From an uncultured Poribacteria bacterium (GTDB lineage: Bacteria > Poribacteria > WGA-4E > WGA-3G): a DNA stretch of 64,000 nucleotides. Shown here piece by piece: positions 17,479-26,759 of the stretch. Every line of letters begins with the position of its first letter. Positions within the stretch are counted from its first letter, which is position 1. The notes under the pieces are model-generated. The model had not been told where the DNA came from and ran no database searches. It was given only the letters and a program-made list of their open reading frames with translations. The stretch is taken from positions 1,832,630 through 1,896,629 of the forward strand of contig OX638316.1 in NCBI GenBank assembly GCA_951812525.1. Direction: 5' to 3'. The translations under genes were made by a program, and so were the position numbers.

Positions 17479-18600
17479 TTGATTGTATTGATGTTTATCA
17501 CCATCGGCTTGCTGGCGATTGTTTTAGTTGTCACGCTGTTTAATGCCGCTACTGCGCCAATGCTCAAGAATGCAGACGAATGCCAGAACCGCCCACGCGT
17601 CTCGGTGCTAATTCCCGCTCGCAACGAGGAAGCTAATATCGGTGCTTGTATTGAAGGGTTTCTGGCACAAAAGTACAGCAATTTTGAGATTCGCGTGCTC
17701 GACGATCAGTCAACCGATCGCACCGGTGCCGTCATCAAACAGTTTAGCCAACGACATCCTGAAGTTACAGCAATTCGAGGTAAACCACTATCATCAGGCT
17801 GGATGGGGAAAAATTGGGCGTGCTATCAATTGAGCCAGCAGGCAGATGGTGATATACTTATTTTCACGGATGCAGATAACCGTCCTGCGCCGAACGCGAT
17901 TGCGAATACTGTCGCCTACATGCAAAAGTTCAAGCTTGGGTTATTGTCAGCGTTTCCCGAAAAAGTGACGGGTACTTTAGCAGAGAAGCTCGTGGTGCCG
18001 GTGGTTGACATGTTCGTTTATGCTGGGCTTCCGTTATGGCTTACGTACTTCAGTCGTTTTCCTTCGCTTGCTGCAGCCAGCGGTCTGTGGATCGCATTCA
18101 CCCGCGAGGCATATCAGCGAATTGATGGACATCAAGCGGTATCAAATCAGATTGTTGAAGACGTTGAATTAAGCCGATTGGCAAAAAAGAATGGTATCAA
18201 AATTTTGACCTCGGCTGGCACTCGCGTGGTGTCCTGTAGGATGTATCATTCGTTCGGCGAGGTATGGGGCGGATTTTCCAAAAATCTTTTTGGGCTGGTA
18301 CGCTATAGGACCGTTCCCTTTTTTGTCCTAATGTTTGTTCTGTTTACGATGTGCGTGCTACCCTATATCACTGTCTGGTTTGCACCTCTTACGAAGCTAT
18401 CGCTCGTTGCTATGTCTATGAACATTGCTATGCGGGCTGTACTGTCACTAAAATACAGACATCCCTTCTTTACAAGTGTAGTTTTGCATCCATTTGGTAT
18501 TTTGGCCACTTTGTTGATTGGTATCAATTCATTCTACCAAGTCAAACGCGGTCGCTTGGAGTGGAAAGGACGGCAGATTGACATGCAGGTGAACAGGTAA
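17479..18600 (+). CDS. GT2-family glycosyltransferase, probable carotenoid glycosyltransferase (CruC/CrtQ-like)
   Basis: 373 residues. An N-terminal helix precedes a GT-A domain: VSVLIPARNEEANI, VLDDQSTDRT, FTDADNRP (DxD) and VEDVELSRLAKKNG (the ED base motif with following R). Two or three membrane helices follow from about residue 270. This is the layout of CrtQ and CruC, which add a sugar to hydroxyl or carboxyl groups of carotenoids on the inner membrane. The likely acceptor is the 1'-hydroxyl made by CruF. The start is probably TTG at 17479, with AGGG upstream; an ATG at 17491 is possible. Confidence 0.78.
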   Translation: MIVLMFITIGLLAIVLVVTLFNAATAPMLKNADECQNRPRVSVLIPARNEEANIGACIEGFLAQKYSNFEIRVLDDQSTDRTGAVIKQFSQRHPEVTAIRGKPLSSGWMGKNWACYQLSQQADGDILIFTDADNRPAPNAIANTVAYMQKFKLGLLSAFPEKVTGTLAEKLVVPVVDMFVYAGLPLWLTYFSRFPSLAAASGLWIAFTREAYQRIDGHQAVSNQIVEDVELSRLAKKNGIKILTSAGTRVVSCRMYHSFGEVWGGFSKNLFGLVRYRTVPFFVLMFVLFTMCVLPYITVWFAPLTKLSLVAMSMNIAMRAVLSLKYRHPFFTSVVLHPFGILATLLIGINSFYQVKRGRLEWKGRQIDMQVNR

Positions 18601-19263
18601 GTGAATAAACTAAAGATTGGTGTGCTTTATCTACTTTTGGGGGCAGGTGGGCTGTGGCATGTACTCGATGTCTTCCAAGGCATTATGCGAACCTTCGCTG
18701 CTCCGATGATGTTTGGTTTAGGGATCTGGCTGTTTTGGGAATGCTGGCGGGTATGCCCACGGCAGACAAGATGGAGATTTGCCCTCTGGAGTATAGGTAT
18801 TATTATAGGTAGTTTCGGAATTGAATGGCTCGGTGTTCGGACGGGTCAAATTTTCGGTGAGTATACGTACGGACAGACCTTGCGTCCGTCAATTGATGGT
18901 GTGCCAATCTGTATTGGGTGTGCATGGTTTGTTATGCTCATCTCCTCAGTTGCTGTTGCCCAGACAATCGCACGGAAATTCGTAGCTAAAAGTACTATCA
19001 AGTTGGCATTATGTGTAGCATTGTTAATGGTCTGTTTCGACCTGTTTATGGAGCCTGCAGCAGGAACTTTGGACTATTGGGTATGGGTTGACAAACGTAT
19101 TCCGCTGCAGAACTATCTGGCGTGGTTCGGATTAAGTTTTATCTTTGCGGGCATTGGTATAAAAGCAGGCTTGTTTACCCGACTGCCTCTACCTCGAATC
19201 GCGTTCCACTTCTATTTTGCGCAACTCATTTATTTCGGACTTGTGGACTTGAAAAGCTTATGA
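18601..19263 (+). CDS. cruF: CruF-type carotenoid 1',2'-hydratase
   Basis: 220 residues with about seven membrane helices. Family motifs: SFGIEWLGVRTGQIFGEYTYG (acidic residue in helix), then DLFMEPAAGTLDYWVW and PLQNYLAWFG. These match the CruF/bisanhydrobacterioruberin hydratase family, which adds water to the psi end of a carotenoid, giving a tertiary 1'-OH. It begins with GTG directly after the TAA of the glycosyltransferase gene and overlaps crtW by four bases. Confidence 0.85.
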   Translation: MNKLKIGVLYLLLGAGGLWHVLDVFQGIMRTFAAPMMFGLGIWLFWECWRVCPRQTRWRFALWSIGIIIGSFGIEWLGVRTGQIFGEYTYGQTLRPSIDGVPICIGCAWFVMLISSVAVAQTIARKFVAKSTIKLALCVALLMVCFDLFMEPAAGTLDYWVWVDKRIPLQNYLAWFGLSFIFAGIGIKAGLFTRLPLPRIAFHFYFAQLIYFGLVDLKSL

Positions 19264-19976
19264 AATCAGCAAACAAGGGTTTATTCATTGCGTTAGTGAT
19301 TATCGGTCTGTGGGGATTAACTCTCTCAATTTTGCTCACATTCAATGTTGCTGGGATTAGCATCGCACTCATACCTTTGGGTGTGCTTTGCCAGACTTTG
19401 CTCTATACCGGTCTGTTTATCACAGCACACGATGCGATGCACGGTTCGGTTTGCCAAGCGCGTCCGCGAGTCAACAATGTAATTGGAGCAATCGCTGTTG
19501 GGTTATACGCTTTGTTTTCATATCGCAAGTTATTAGAGAAGCATTGGGCACATCATCGAACACCCGCAAGCGATACCGACCCAGATTTTCACGATGGAGA
19601 ACACGGCGGATTCTTGGCGTGGTATTTTCATTTTATGAAGGAATACCTCAGTTGGAAACAGATAGTCGGGATGGCGGTTGTCTTTCAGGCCATGGAATAC
19701 GTTTTGGGGATTTTGACGCTCAACCTGATATTCTTCTGGGTTTCTCCGGCACTGCTTAGCACGCTACAACTGTTTTATTTCGGAACATACCTGCCGCATC
19801 GCACACCAAAAGGTGGATACGACAATCCGCACCGAGCGCAAAGCAATGCCTATTCCACATTCTGGTCGTTTATCACCTGTTATCACTTCGGCTACCACTG
19901 GGAACACCACGAGTATCCGTACGTGCCGTGGTGGAATCTCCCAGAGGTCCGCAAATGGTTGTCAGTTAGCCACTAA
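19260..19976 (+). CDS. crtW: Beta-carotene ketolase
   Basis: 238 residues from the ATG at 19260 (ATGA overlap with cruF). A membrane di-iron enzyme with the expected histidine clusters: HDAMH, HWAHH and HWEHHEYP. It puts a 4-keto group on a beta ring, here presumably the single ring formed by CrtYcd. Last gene of the cluster. Its stop shares CTAA (19973-19976) with the stop of the opposite-strand ornithine-cyclodeaminase-family gene. Confidence 0.9.
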   Translation: MKSANKGLFIALVIIGLWGLTLSILLTFNVAGISIALIPLGVLCQTLLYTGLFITAHDAMHGSVCQARPRVNNVIGAIAVGLYALFSYRKLLEKHWAHHRTPASDTDPDFHDGEHGGFLAWYFHFMKEYLSWKQIVGMAVVFQAMEYVLGILTLNLIFFWVSPALLSTLQLFYFGTYLPHRTPKGGYDNPHRAQSNAYSTFWSFITCYHFGYHWEHHEYPYVPWWNLPEVRKWLSVSH

Positions 19977-20938
19977 GCTAATTCAACGACGATGCCTAAC
20001 TCTTTTGCTTCCGCTTCTGCGAGGACCGCTGCGCCTGCGACTGCATCTTGCACTGCCACGCCTACGGATTTGAAAAACGTGATTTCGTCGTCTGACTGCC
20101 GTCCGGGTTTGTCGCCGTTGACGATTTCACCGATTTCAGCGTCAATTTCAGCGTTGGGAATGATGAGGTCGCCTGCTTCCTCTAAGCAGGCTTCCTGCGA
20201 ATCGACCACGATTCGGTGTGCTCGTCTTATAGTCGTCGTATCGACTTCCCGTTTTTCTGGCACGAACGTCCCGACGGCTGTGATGTGTGTTCCGGGTTGT
20301 AGGGCGTTACCGTCAAAAAGTGGGGTTGCCGATGTCGTGGCGCATAGCACAATATCAGCGTCCTCCACCACCTCTTGTGGTGTAGATACAAGATTGACTT
20401 CGGGAGCATCTATCCACTCCGAAATCTCGGTGGCGAGTTGTTGTGCGGAGGTTTGTGTGCGACTGATGAGGTTAACGCTCGCGATGTCTCTAACTGCCAT
20501 CACTGCCTGCAGTTGTGCTCTCGCTTGGACACCTGCTCCGAAGAGTCCGACCGTTTTTGAGTTCTTGCGAGCGAGTAAATCTGCTGCCACGCCGCCACCA
20601 GCACCTGTTCGGATGGCAGTGAGGCTGGCACCGTCCATGAACGCTTTTGGGGTTCCTGTCGCTGGGTCGAGGACTAAGACTGTTGCGGTGATGCGAGGCA
20701 AACCGAGATTTGGATTATCGTCATAGACCGAAACAACTTTGATTCCAAATTCATTACGTTCAGGCAAATGGGCGGGCATTATGAGCGTAACGCCTTTCTC
20801 TGTGGAGAGGTGCTGCCGTGGTGGCGCGATCACCTTGTCTGCTGAGAGTTGACTGTAGGCATGCCGCATCGCATCAATGGCTTTGGGCATCGGTAATGCT
20901 GCTCGGACATCGGAGGCTGAGAGTATTCGGATGAGCAT
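19973..20938 (-). CDS. Ornithine cyclodeaminase/mu-crystallin family protein, probable delta1-pyrroline-2-carboxylate reductase
   Basis: 321 residues from the ATG at 20938, only four bases after the stop of the upstream enolase-superfamily gene. The NAD(P)-binding motif is [13 protein letters not shown], preceded by the conserved [15 protein letters not shown] substrate-site block. The family includes ornithine cyclodeaminase, alanine dehydrogenase (archaeal) and pyrroline-2-carboxylate reductases (LhpI). The tight pairing with a muconate-lactonising-type dehydratase is the arrangement known for cis-3-hydroxy-L-proline use, where this enzyme makes L-proline from pyrroline-2-carboxylate. Family is certain; substrate is inferred from context. 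Confidence 0.85.
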   Translation of the reverse strand: MLIRILSASDVRAALPMPKAIDAMRHAYSQLSADKVIAPPRQHLSTEKGVTLIMPAHLPERNEFGIKVVSVYDDNPNLGLPRITATVLVLDPATGTPKAFMDGASLTAIRTGAGGGVAADLLARKNSKTVGLFGAGVQARAQLQAVMAVRDIASVNLISRTQTSAQQLATEISEWIDAPEVNLVSTPQEVVEDADIVLCATTSATPLFDGNALQPGTHITAVGTFVPEKREVDTTTIRRAHRIVVDSQEACLEEAGDLIIPNAEIDAEIGEIVNGDKPGRQSDDEITFFKSVGVAVQDAVAGAAVLAEAEAKELGIVVELA

Positions 20939-20942
20939 GTAA

Positions 20943-22046
20943 TTATTCCACGTGAACCACGGCTTCACCCAACACATCCATGTCCGGGACAAGTCCCAAG
21001 CCGGGTTGCGTTGAAGCTGCCATTCTGCCGTTGTTGCGTTGCGGTGCTCCTTCCGCTGTGCTGACGGTGACGTAACTGTTGAAATCGGTCGCTGTAAAGA
21101 GAAATGCGGGTGGTGTACTGTGAGCGAGATGGGCAATCGCGGCAGTTGTAATGTCGCCACCCCAGCTATCTTCAATCGTCATCGCAATTCCGAGTTCAAC
21201 GCATAGGTCTCTGGCGAGTTTTGCTTTGGTCAGCCCGCCAAATTTGCTTATCTTAATGTTGACGACGTCCATCGCACGGTCGGCGTGACCGCGCAACAGT
21301 GCTTGGATACTGTCAATCGTCTCGTCGAGAACAAAGGGGTGATCTGTACGCTGGCGGATGGCGAGGCACTCTTCATACGAGAGGCAAGGTTGTTCAATGT
21401 AGACATCCACATCACTCACCCCTCGGACAACGCGTGCGGCTTGGTGCATCAACCAACCCGTGTTCGCATCCGCAATAAGCACATCTCCGGGTTGCATCAA
21501 CTCGGCGACTGCGTGGATACGTTCGATATCGGTGTTTGGGTCGCTGCCGACTTTCAACTGGAATTTGCGATACCCTTCTGCGCGATAGGTTGCAACCTTC
21601 GCCGCCATCTCGTCGGGAGATTGTTGGGAGATCGCACGATAGAGCATGAAATCCTCACCATACCTCCCACCGAGCAGAGTGCAGACGGATTGGTTCGCAA
21701 CTTTACCGAGAATATCCCAGCATGCGATGTCGATTGCGGATTTCACATAAGGATGTCCCTTGAGCGCGATATCCATGTATTGATTGAGAGGAAGCAGTTG
21801 GGTCGGGTCTTCACCGATGAGGTGTGGTGCGAGTTCAGCGATACCGGTGCGGGTGCCTGTCGCGTAAGCGGGGAGATAGAACGGTCCCAACGGACACACC
21901 TCGCCGTAACCTGTAATGCCTTCATCCGTTTCAATTGAGACAATGGTGCTGTCGAAAACAGATACAGATTTCCCGCCCGACCAGTTGTAACTGCCTTCGT
22001 AGAGTGGAAGGTCGACTTGATAGGCGTTTATACAACGAATTTTCAT
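20943..22046 (-). CDS. Enolase-superfamily enzyme (MLE subgroup), candidate cis-3-hydroxy-L-proline dehydratase
   Basis: 367 residues. A capping domain (1-125) precedes a TIM barrel with metal ligands in IADAN, YIEQP and FVLDE and the opposite lysine in ISKFGG. The usual KxK on strand two reads KFQLKVG, that is QxK, so one lysine base is kept. C-terminal [13 protein letters not shown] block is typical of the family. The immediately following gene belongs to the ornithine-cyclodeaminase family, which points to dehydration of cis-3-hydroxy-L-proline to pyrroline-2-carboxylate. A dipeptide epimerase or other racemase is possible. No clear ribosome site precedes the ATG. Confidence 0.8.
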   Translation of the reverse strand: MKIRCINAYQVDLPLYEGSYNWSGGKSVSVFDSTIVSIETDEGITGYGEVCPLGPFYLPAYATGTRTGIAELAPHLIGEDPTQLLPLNQYMDIALKGHPYVKSAIDIACWDILGKVANQSVCTLLGGRYGEDFMLYRAISQQSPDEMAAKVATYRAEGYRKFQLKVGSDPNTDIERIHAVAELMQPGDVLIADANTGWLMHQAARVVRGVSDVDVYIEQPCLSYEECLAIRQRTDHPFVLDETIDSIQALLRGHADRAMDVVNIKISKFGGLTKAKLARDLCVELGIAMTIEDSWGGDITTAAIAHLAHSTPPAFLFTATDFNSYVTVSTAEGAPQRNNGRMAASTQPGLGLVPDMDVLGEAVVHVE

Positions 22047-22251
22047 ATTTTTTAACTATGTGCCAAGCGTGAAATAGCGTGATTGGTAACTTAAAGGTGT
22101 TCGCCTAAGATCCATAGCGGACCCTCGTTGTTTGCTCACGACATCGTACGAATTATTCTTTAAATTAGACAACGAACAACAGAAGATTATCAAAATAGTA
22201 ACACGTTTACCGAAAACCATCAAGAAAAAATCAACCTAATAGGACAACATC

Positions 22252-22941
22252 ATGAAATCAATAATTGCCGCTATTTCAGGATTAGCAACCCTCGGATTGC
22301 TCTGGGTCTTCTTTAGACCCCCTTTCGGAAAGAATATCGTTCACCTAAACACAGACCAACGGATTGTCGCGCTTACTTTCGATGATGGACCGCATCCACC
22401 ATATACTGAACAATTGCTGGATGTTCTCGCTAAGCACAACGTTAAAGCGACCTTCTTCATGATCGGGAATCGGGTTGAAAAGCATCCTGAGATGGTGCGC
22501 CGTGTTCTCGCTGAAGGACACCAAGTTGGTAATCATTCCTACACTCATCCGCTACTGGGTTTCTTACCACCGAATTATGTCCAGCAGGAAATTGAGCGAA
22601 CGGACAAACTGCTTCGACAGGTAGGTGTTACAGGTGAGATTGTGTTTCGAGCACCTGTGCTAACGAGGTTCCTGCCGGTGGCGTGGGTGCTCGCGAAAGG
22701 CGATCGAGCACACATCAGCTGCAACGTCTGGAGTTGGGATTGGACAACACAGAACCCTGACAAGATCACTGAAACGGTGCTAAAGAAGATAAAGCCAGGT
22801 TCAATTGTCGTCCTGCACGACGGAAAAGCGGAAAATAAAGACGCAAACCGTTCGGGGACGGTCGAAGCGACAGACCGAATCATCACCGCACTTAAACAGG
22901 ACGGATATCGGTTTGTACGGTTGTTAGATGTCAGCCATTAA
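22252..22941 (+). CDS. Polysaccharide deacetylase (NodB domain), membrane-anchored
   Basis: 229 residues with an N-terminal membrane segment (IIAAISGLATLGLLWVFF) and then a NodB domain: TFDDGPHPPYT (catalytic base and metal Asp), HSYTHPL (metal histidines), FRAPV, WSWDW and VLHDG. It would remove N-acetyl groups from peptidoglycan or another polysaccharide outside the cytoplasmic membrane. AGGA lies upstream of the ATG. Its stop overlaps that of the convergent selenoprotein candidate (TTAA at 22938-22941). Confidence 0.9.
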   Translation: MKSIIAAISGLATLGLLWVFFRPPFGKNIVHLNTDQRIVALTFDDGPHPPYTEQLLDVLAKHNVKATFFMIGNRVEKHPEMVRRVLAEGHQVGNHSYTHPLLGFLPPNYVQQEIERTDKLLRQVGVTGEIVFRAPVLTRFLPVAWVLAKGDRAHISCNVWSWDWTTQNPDKITETVLKKIKPGSIVVLHDGKAENKDANRSGTVEATDRIITALKQDGYRFVRLLDVSH

Positions 22942-24491
22942 AAGGGTTCCACAGAAATCTTTGCTTGGAAAGCGTTAATACTCCCTATCTCATCAGATAT
23001 CCATCCTGTAGCAACTAAAGCAACTAATTTAAAGAGTTGTCCTCGTTCAAAACGGTGGGTGATTTGTAGCCTCTCACCCGGGTCGCCCCAAACCACATCG
23101 ATAGATCTGTCAAGAAGCGGTCTTGTCGGATATGCGTGATTAGGGTCAAAGATTAGTTTGGCATTAGCATCAAGCAGATGGAATTGTCCATGCGCTTTCC
23201 CGTTACCTACTTCAAGGTCAATAGTAAGCGTGCCCTCGTTTTCAAATGCTGTAGTGTCAAGTATTATAACGGTGTAATCTTGATGACCATATTCTACGGT
23301 GCGAAAAGCATCCAGGGTGGTTTGTGATGGACACTCAGGGTTCAGAATTATGTTACCGAATCCCGGAAGTTTTCCTTCTATGGAGTCCCTGAGAAACAGA
23401 AGGTAATTCTGACTCTCCAAGGTTCCGTCTTCGCGACGGTTGTTCCCAAGATATTCATTGACTGCTACATGTCCTATCGCTTCAAGTTCGGGCGATATAA
23501 TCCAAGCGTCTACTGGACCTATCCACCATTTATTGCGAACGATTGTGCGTGCTAGCTCAGGCATTCCACCGAAGCCCTTGGTGTTATACAAACGTCTCAG
23601 ATCAGCGTTGCGTATCCATGTGTTGATGAAATTCTCGTTTAGATATGCGATGATTTGCTCGTCGGAGAGGACAACTGCCCTCAAGTTTTTTCCGCTTCCT
23701 CAGCACGCCTCATCTGCGAGTGGTCCGTCTATCGAGATCGCATGAATTGGTTTCTGTTCTGTCTCTGCTATTTCCAGTGCTTCTTCGAGTGGGACCCAGT
23801 TAATTTGTTGAGATTTGTAGAAACGGCATATAAGCGTACGTTCGGCTTCTTCTTGAGTGATGTATTCGGCGAATTCAGAATCTGGGGCTTGTCTTCCAGT
23901 GCAGAGTTCGATTTGGGGGCATACACCCCTGTCTGTGCTGAAAAAAGGATCGTCGCTAAAGCCAGGATCGTTTTTGTGCTTTTTCCAGTTGACATCGAAC
24001 AGTGTACCTTCGGGAACGTGCATCTGGAAAAACGCTATACCATTTTTAATACGGTCGATGACAAGACGTCCGGCAAACTGAGAGGGTGTGAACCAGCCGT
24101 CTGTTAAGGCGAATTCGGCGTGGATGCGGAACACAATATCGGCGAATTCATCGTTGTAAGCGCGCAGGCATGCCCACAACCCACACGAATCCCCAATATC
24201 AATATGCATATCCAGATTCGGATTAGGTTGAAGCTGCCTCAGCAAGACGATAGTGTTCTGTTTTTCAATCTGCCAATAGTCTCCAACAGAAACAGGTTTA
24301 TCTGGAAGAAAGGCTCGGAAAACCGATACCGGATGCGCTTTCTCTGGTTCAGCGACTCGCATATTCGCCAACGCTTCCCATTCTATGTGAAAGTTGTTTT
24401 TAGTATGTTCGATGGGTCCGATGAAACCTTTAACTGAGACTTCTGCGTCCGTGTCAAGATTAAGAGATATTTTATTTGGTGATGTTTTCAT
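22938..24491 (-). CDS. Probable selenoprotein: thioredoxin-like protein with in-frame UGA (Sec264)
   Basis: Two open segments (24491-23703 and 23699-22938) lie in one frame with a single UGA between them at 23702-23700. Read through, the protein is 517 residues with C263-U264-G-S-G-K. The flanks form one thioredoxin-like (thioredoxin_7/DUF255-like) unit: W-x-PLEEALEIAETEQKPI before it, then DGPLADEAC-U-GSGKNLR, then LSDEQIIAYLNENFINTW after it. So the UGA falls just where such proteins have their redox Cys. A SECIS-like hairpin lies 17 bases downstream. Residues 1-230 and 320-517 are beta-rich and unrecognised. AGGAG precedes the ATG, and the gene lies 31 bases after a HAD gene. No signal peptide. 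The alternative is a nonsense mutation; the lack of other damage and the adjacent Cys argue against this. Confidence 0.75.
23667..23682 (-). promoter_or_regulatory. Candidate bacterial SECIS hairpin
   Basis: In the mRNA, GAGGGC and GUCCUC pair (six base pairs, one G-U) around the tetraloop AGUU. The stem starts 17 bases after the UGA and the loop about 23 bases after it, within the range known for bacterial SECIS elements. The G among the first two loop bases is the expected feature. Confidence 0.6.
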
Positions 24492-24522
24492 TTTAAGACT
24501 CCTGGCTTGAGTCGGTGTCCAA

Positions 24523-25218
24523 CTATACTAACTCAGAAATGATGTTGCACAACTCCGATATTTCATCAATCGTATGACCTTGCCAGTTTTCTACTTCCGG
24601 ACGATGTGGATCGTAGACGTCCGTTAAATCGGTGCGTTTCAGTATAGGCAGCATTCCGAGTGCTGCCGCTGTCGTCAATTCTTTGTCACTACCATCACCA
24701 ACGTAGAGACACACTTGTGGTTCGACCTTCAACCGTTCACACGCAATCTCATAGATACGAGGAGAAGGCTTCTTGATTCCTTCTTCACAAGAGAAGACCG
24801 GAGCATCAATGTATTGCGCTAACGGAGACGCTGGAAAAAAACGCGGAACAGCCGAGTTACAGTTGGTCATAAGCCCTATACGCAAGTTATTGCGTTTTAG
24901 CAGATCCAATGCTTCCACAACCTCAGGCTCGGGAATAATAGAATTCCTTGTGAATTCGTCCTTTAGAAAAACAGTCTGTTTAATTTGCGCCCTATCTACT
25001 TTAACGCCTAAACGACGACATACCTCAACAATATTCTCTTCAGCGGAGAGATTGCCTAATGACCTGTCCTTTATGGTTTCTCCCATAGCCTGCCAAAATT
25101 TCGGGTATGGAACGCCGAGGATTTTAGCCATTTTCTCTTGAACCTTGTTGTACGCTTGGAGACTGAAATTTCCAACCAATGTACCGTATAGATCGAATAT
25201 GACGGCTTTGTAAGACAT
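24523..25218 (-). CDS. HAD-superfamily hydrolase (copy 1 of a tandem pair)
   Basis: 231 residues. HAD motifs in order: FDLYGTL (nucleophile; DLYGT form as in haloacid dehalogenase-type members), LMTNCN (motif II), a KKPSPRIYE lysine (motif III) and VGDGSDKEL (motif IV). Cap domain at residues 15-95. Probably a cytosolic phosphatase of unknown substrate. It is clearly a duplicate of the next gene (same order and many identical blocks, including VENWQG near the C-terminus). AGAGG precedes the ATG; the selenoprotein gene follows 31 bases later. Confidence 0.88.
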   Translation of the reverse strand: MSYKAVIFDLYGTLVGNFSLQAYNKVQEKMAKILGVPYPKFWQAMGETIKDRSLGNLSAEENIVEVCRRLGVKVDRAQIKQTVFLKDEFTRNSIIPEPEVVEALDLLKRNNLRIGLMTNCNSAVPRFFPASPLAQYIDAPVFSCEEGIKKPSPRIYEIACERLKVEPQVCLYVGDGSDKELTTAAALGMLPILKRTDLTDVYDPHRPEVENWQGHTIDEISELCNIISELV

Positions 25219-25276
25219 TTTTTTCCTCTTGGTATTTATGATGAATTATGAAAATACATTACATTTCAGGTCTCTT

Positions 25277-25353
25277 CTGTAGGAGGGATTTCCGAATCCC
25301 GACGTATGCTTGCAGATGCCTAATGTCTACGTAATTCTAAAATTTACCATAGT
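25277..25353 (+). repeat. Dispersed palindrome plus AATTCTAAAATTTACCATAG block
   Basis: CTGTAGGAG leads into the palindrome GGGATT-TCCG-AATCCC and GAC (25277-25303). About 30 bases later comes AATTCTAAAATTTACCATAG (25333-25352). The same two-part element occurs at 48250-48318 and 59089-59150. It fills much of the gap between the two HAD genes. Confidence 0.75.
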
Positions 25354-25387
25354 TTAAACGCAGTGAAACTCAACAAGTCATCTGATG

Positions 25388-26086
25388 TTACACTAACTGA
25401 GAGACAATATCGCACAGTTCTGCGATTTCATCAATAACGATGCCCTGCCAATTTTCTACTTCTGGTCGGTGTGAGTCGTAGACCTCCGTTAAATCGACTC
25501 GTTTCAGTATCGGTAGCATCCCGACAGCTGCTGCACCCGTCAATTCTTCACCACTTCCATCTCCAACGTAAAGACACTCCAGTGGTTGAACCTTCAGCCG
25601 TTCACATGCTATCTGGTAGATGCGCTGCGATGGTTTCCTAATCCGTTCTTCACAGGAGAAAACGGGAACATCAATGTATTGGGCTAACGAAGACTGCGAG
25701 AAAGCAGATGGGATGGGCGGTCTGCAATTGGTGATAAGTCCTAAAAGTAAACCATCACTTTTTAGTGTATCTAATGCGTCTAAGACCTTGGACTCAATCA
25801 CGAGCGTACGCTCTGAGAATTCATAATGTAGAGTGGCAGCCCGCTCAATTTCGGCTGTATTCACTTTAATACTTAAGCGACGACATATCTCAAGTATATT
25901 GTCTTCAACGGCATGATAACCACCTGAGGATTTATCGTTGATTGTTTCCAGCATGACTTGCCGGAATTTTGAGTATGGAATATCAAGGACTTTTGCCATC
26001 TGTGCTTGGACTTGGTCGTATGCTTGGCTGCTGAAATTGTCAACCAATGTGCCGTACAAGTCAAACACAATCGCTTTGTAGGGCAT
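25388..26086 (-). CDS. HAD-superfamily hydrolase (copy 2 of a tandem pair)
   Basis: 232 residues with the same motif set as its neighbour: FDLYGTL, LITNCR, RKPSQRIYQ and VGDGSGEEL. Strong AAGGAG ribosome site. The two copies differ throughout, so the duplication is not recent. Between them lies a dispersed palindrome. The substrate is not predictable from sequence. Confidence 0.88.
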   Translation of the reverse strand: MPYKAIVFDLYGTLVDNFSSQAYDQVQAQMAKVLDIPYSKFRQVMLETINDKSSGGYHAVEDNILEICRRLSIKVNTAEIERAATLHYEFSERTLVIESKVLDALDTLKSDGLLLGLITNCRPPIPSAFSQSSLAQYIDVPVFSCEERIRKPSQRIYQIACERLKVQPLECLYVGDGSGEELTGAAAVGMLPILKRVDLTEVYDSHRPEVENWQGIVIDEIAELCDIVSQLV

Positions 26087-26240
26087 TTTTCTCCTTGTCC
26101 TAAAAATGGACGATTTTAAGGTGGCAGAAGATAGATAAGGTTGTAATTTATAATGACGCGGATTAAAAGCAAAAGGGTTGCATAATTCGTCGAAAATGGA
26201 ATTAGATAAACAATATCACAGGTGGGTATAAGGAACGTTA

Positions 26241-26282
26241 AAAACAGAGGAGGAAACTATTAGATTGTATTAAGTTTCCTCC
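26241..26282 (-). terminator. Rho-independent terminator of the PIN toxin-antitoxin operon
   Basis: On the minus strand, a perfect 10-bp inverted repeat (GGAGGAAACT and AGTTTCCTCC, loop 14) at 26282-26249 is followed within four bases by TTTTT. It begins 12 bases after the toxin stop codon. The rest of 26087-26294 holds no gene that I can see. Confidence 0.8.
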
Positions 26283-26294
26283 ATCATTGAAAAA

Positions 26295-26759
26295 TTAGAC
26301 GAAATCGTTAAGTATAATTACTGTTAACCCGGAAGCTTCTAATTTCCTCAGATCTTTATCATTAGTAACAAATACATCACAACCATTCTCTAATGCCGTG
26401 GCAACAATTAGAGCATCCGCAGTTTGAACGTTTGGATATTGCGAACGAAGTTTACCCGCTCGCTCTGCTATCTCATAGGTAACTGCGAGTACTTGAATCG
26501 ATAATGAATCTATAAAGTGCTTAAAACGCTCAACGTCTGTTAAATTTCCATCTGCAAGGGGCTTAGTGACAAATTCGGTTATTGATATTGCTGAAAGTGA
26601 GCCTATAATGTTTTCGTCGAGGATATCATTGAATATTTCCTCTGCCAGCAGATAATATGGCTTAATCCCTTCAAGGTAATATATGAGAACAGAGGTGTCC
26701 AACAACACTGATGTTGCTTGAGAATCTACTGAATGGAAATCTAAAATTCTCGATTCCAT
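26295..26759 (-). CDS. PIN-domain ribonuclease toxin (VapC-like)
   Basis: 154 residues. PIN fold with the acidic residues in the usual places: LLDTSVLIYYLEG (first Asp), SITEF (Glu), TADALIVATA (Asp) and FVTNDKDL (final Asp pair). The family cleaves RNA, often tRNA or rRNA, when freed from its antitoxin. The start overlaps the end of the antitoxin gene by 19 bases, and a terminator follows. Confidence 0.88.
   Translation of the reverse strand: MESRILDFHSVDSQATSVLLDTSVLIYYLEGIKPYYLLAEEIFNDILDENIIGSLSAISITEFVTKPLADGNLTDVERFKHFIDSLSIQVLAVTYEIAERAGKLRSQYPNVQTADALIVATALENGCDVFVTNDKDLRKLEASGLTVIILNDFV

Noticed and set aside
22938-23684. Separate gene for the 3' half of the selenoprotein candidate starting at TTG 23684
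   Set aside because: The protein would begin in the middle of a thioredoxin-like fold and has no ribosome site; the upstream frame is continuous except for UGA.
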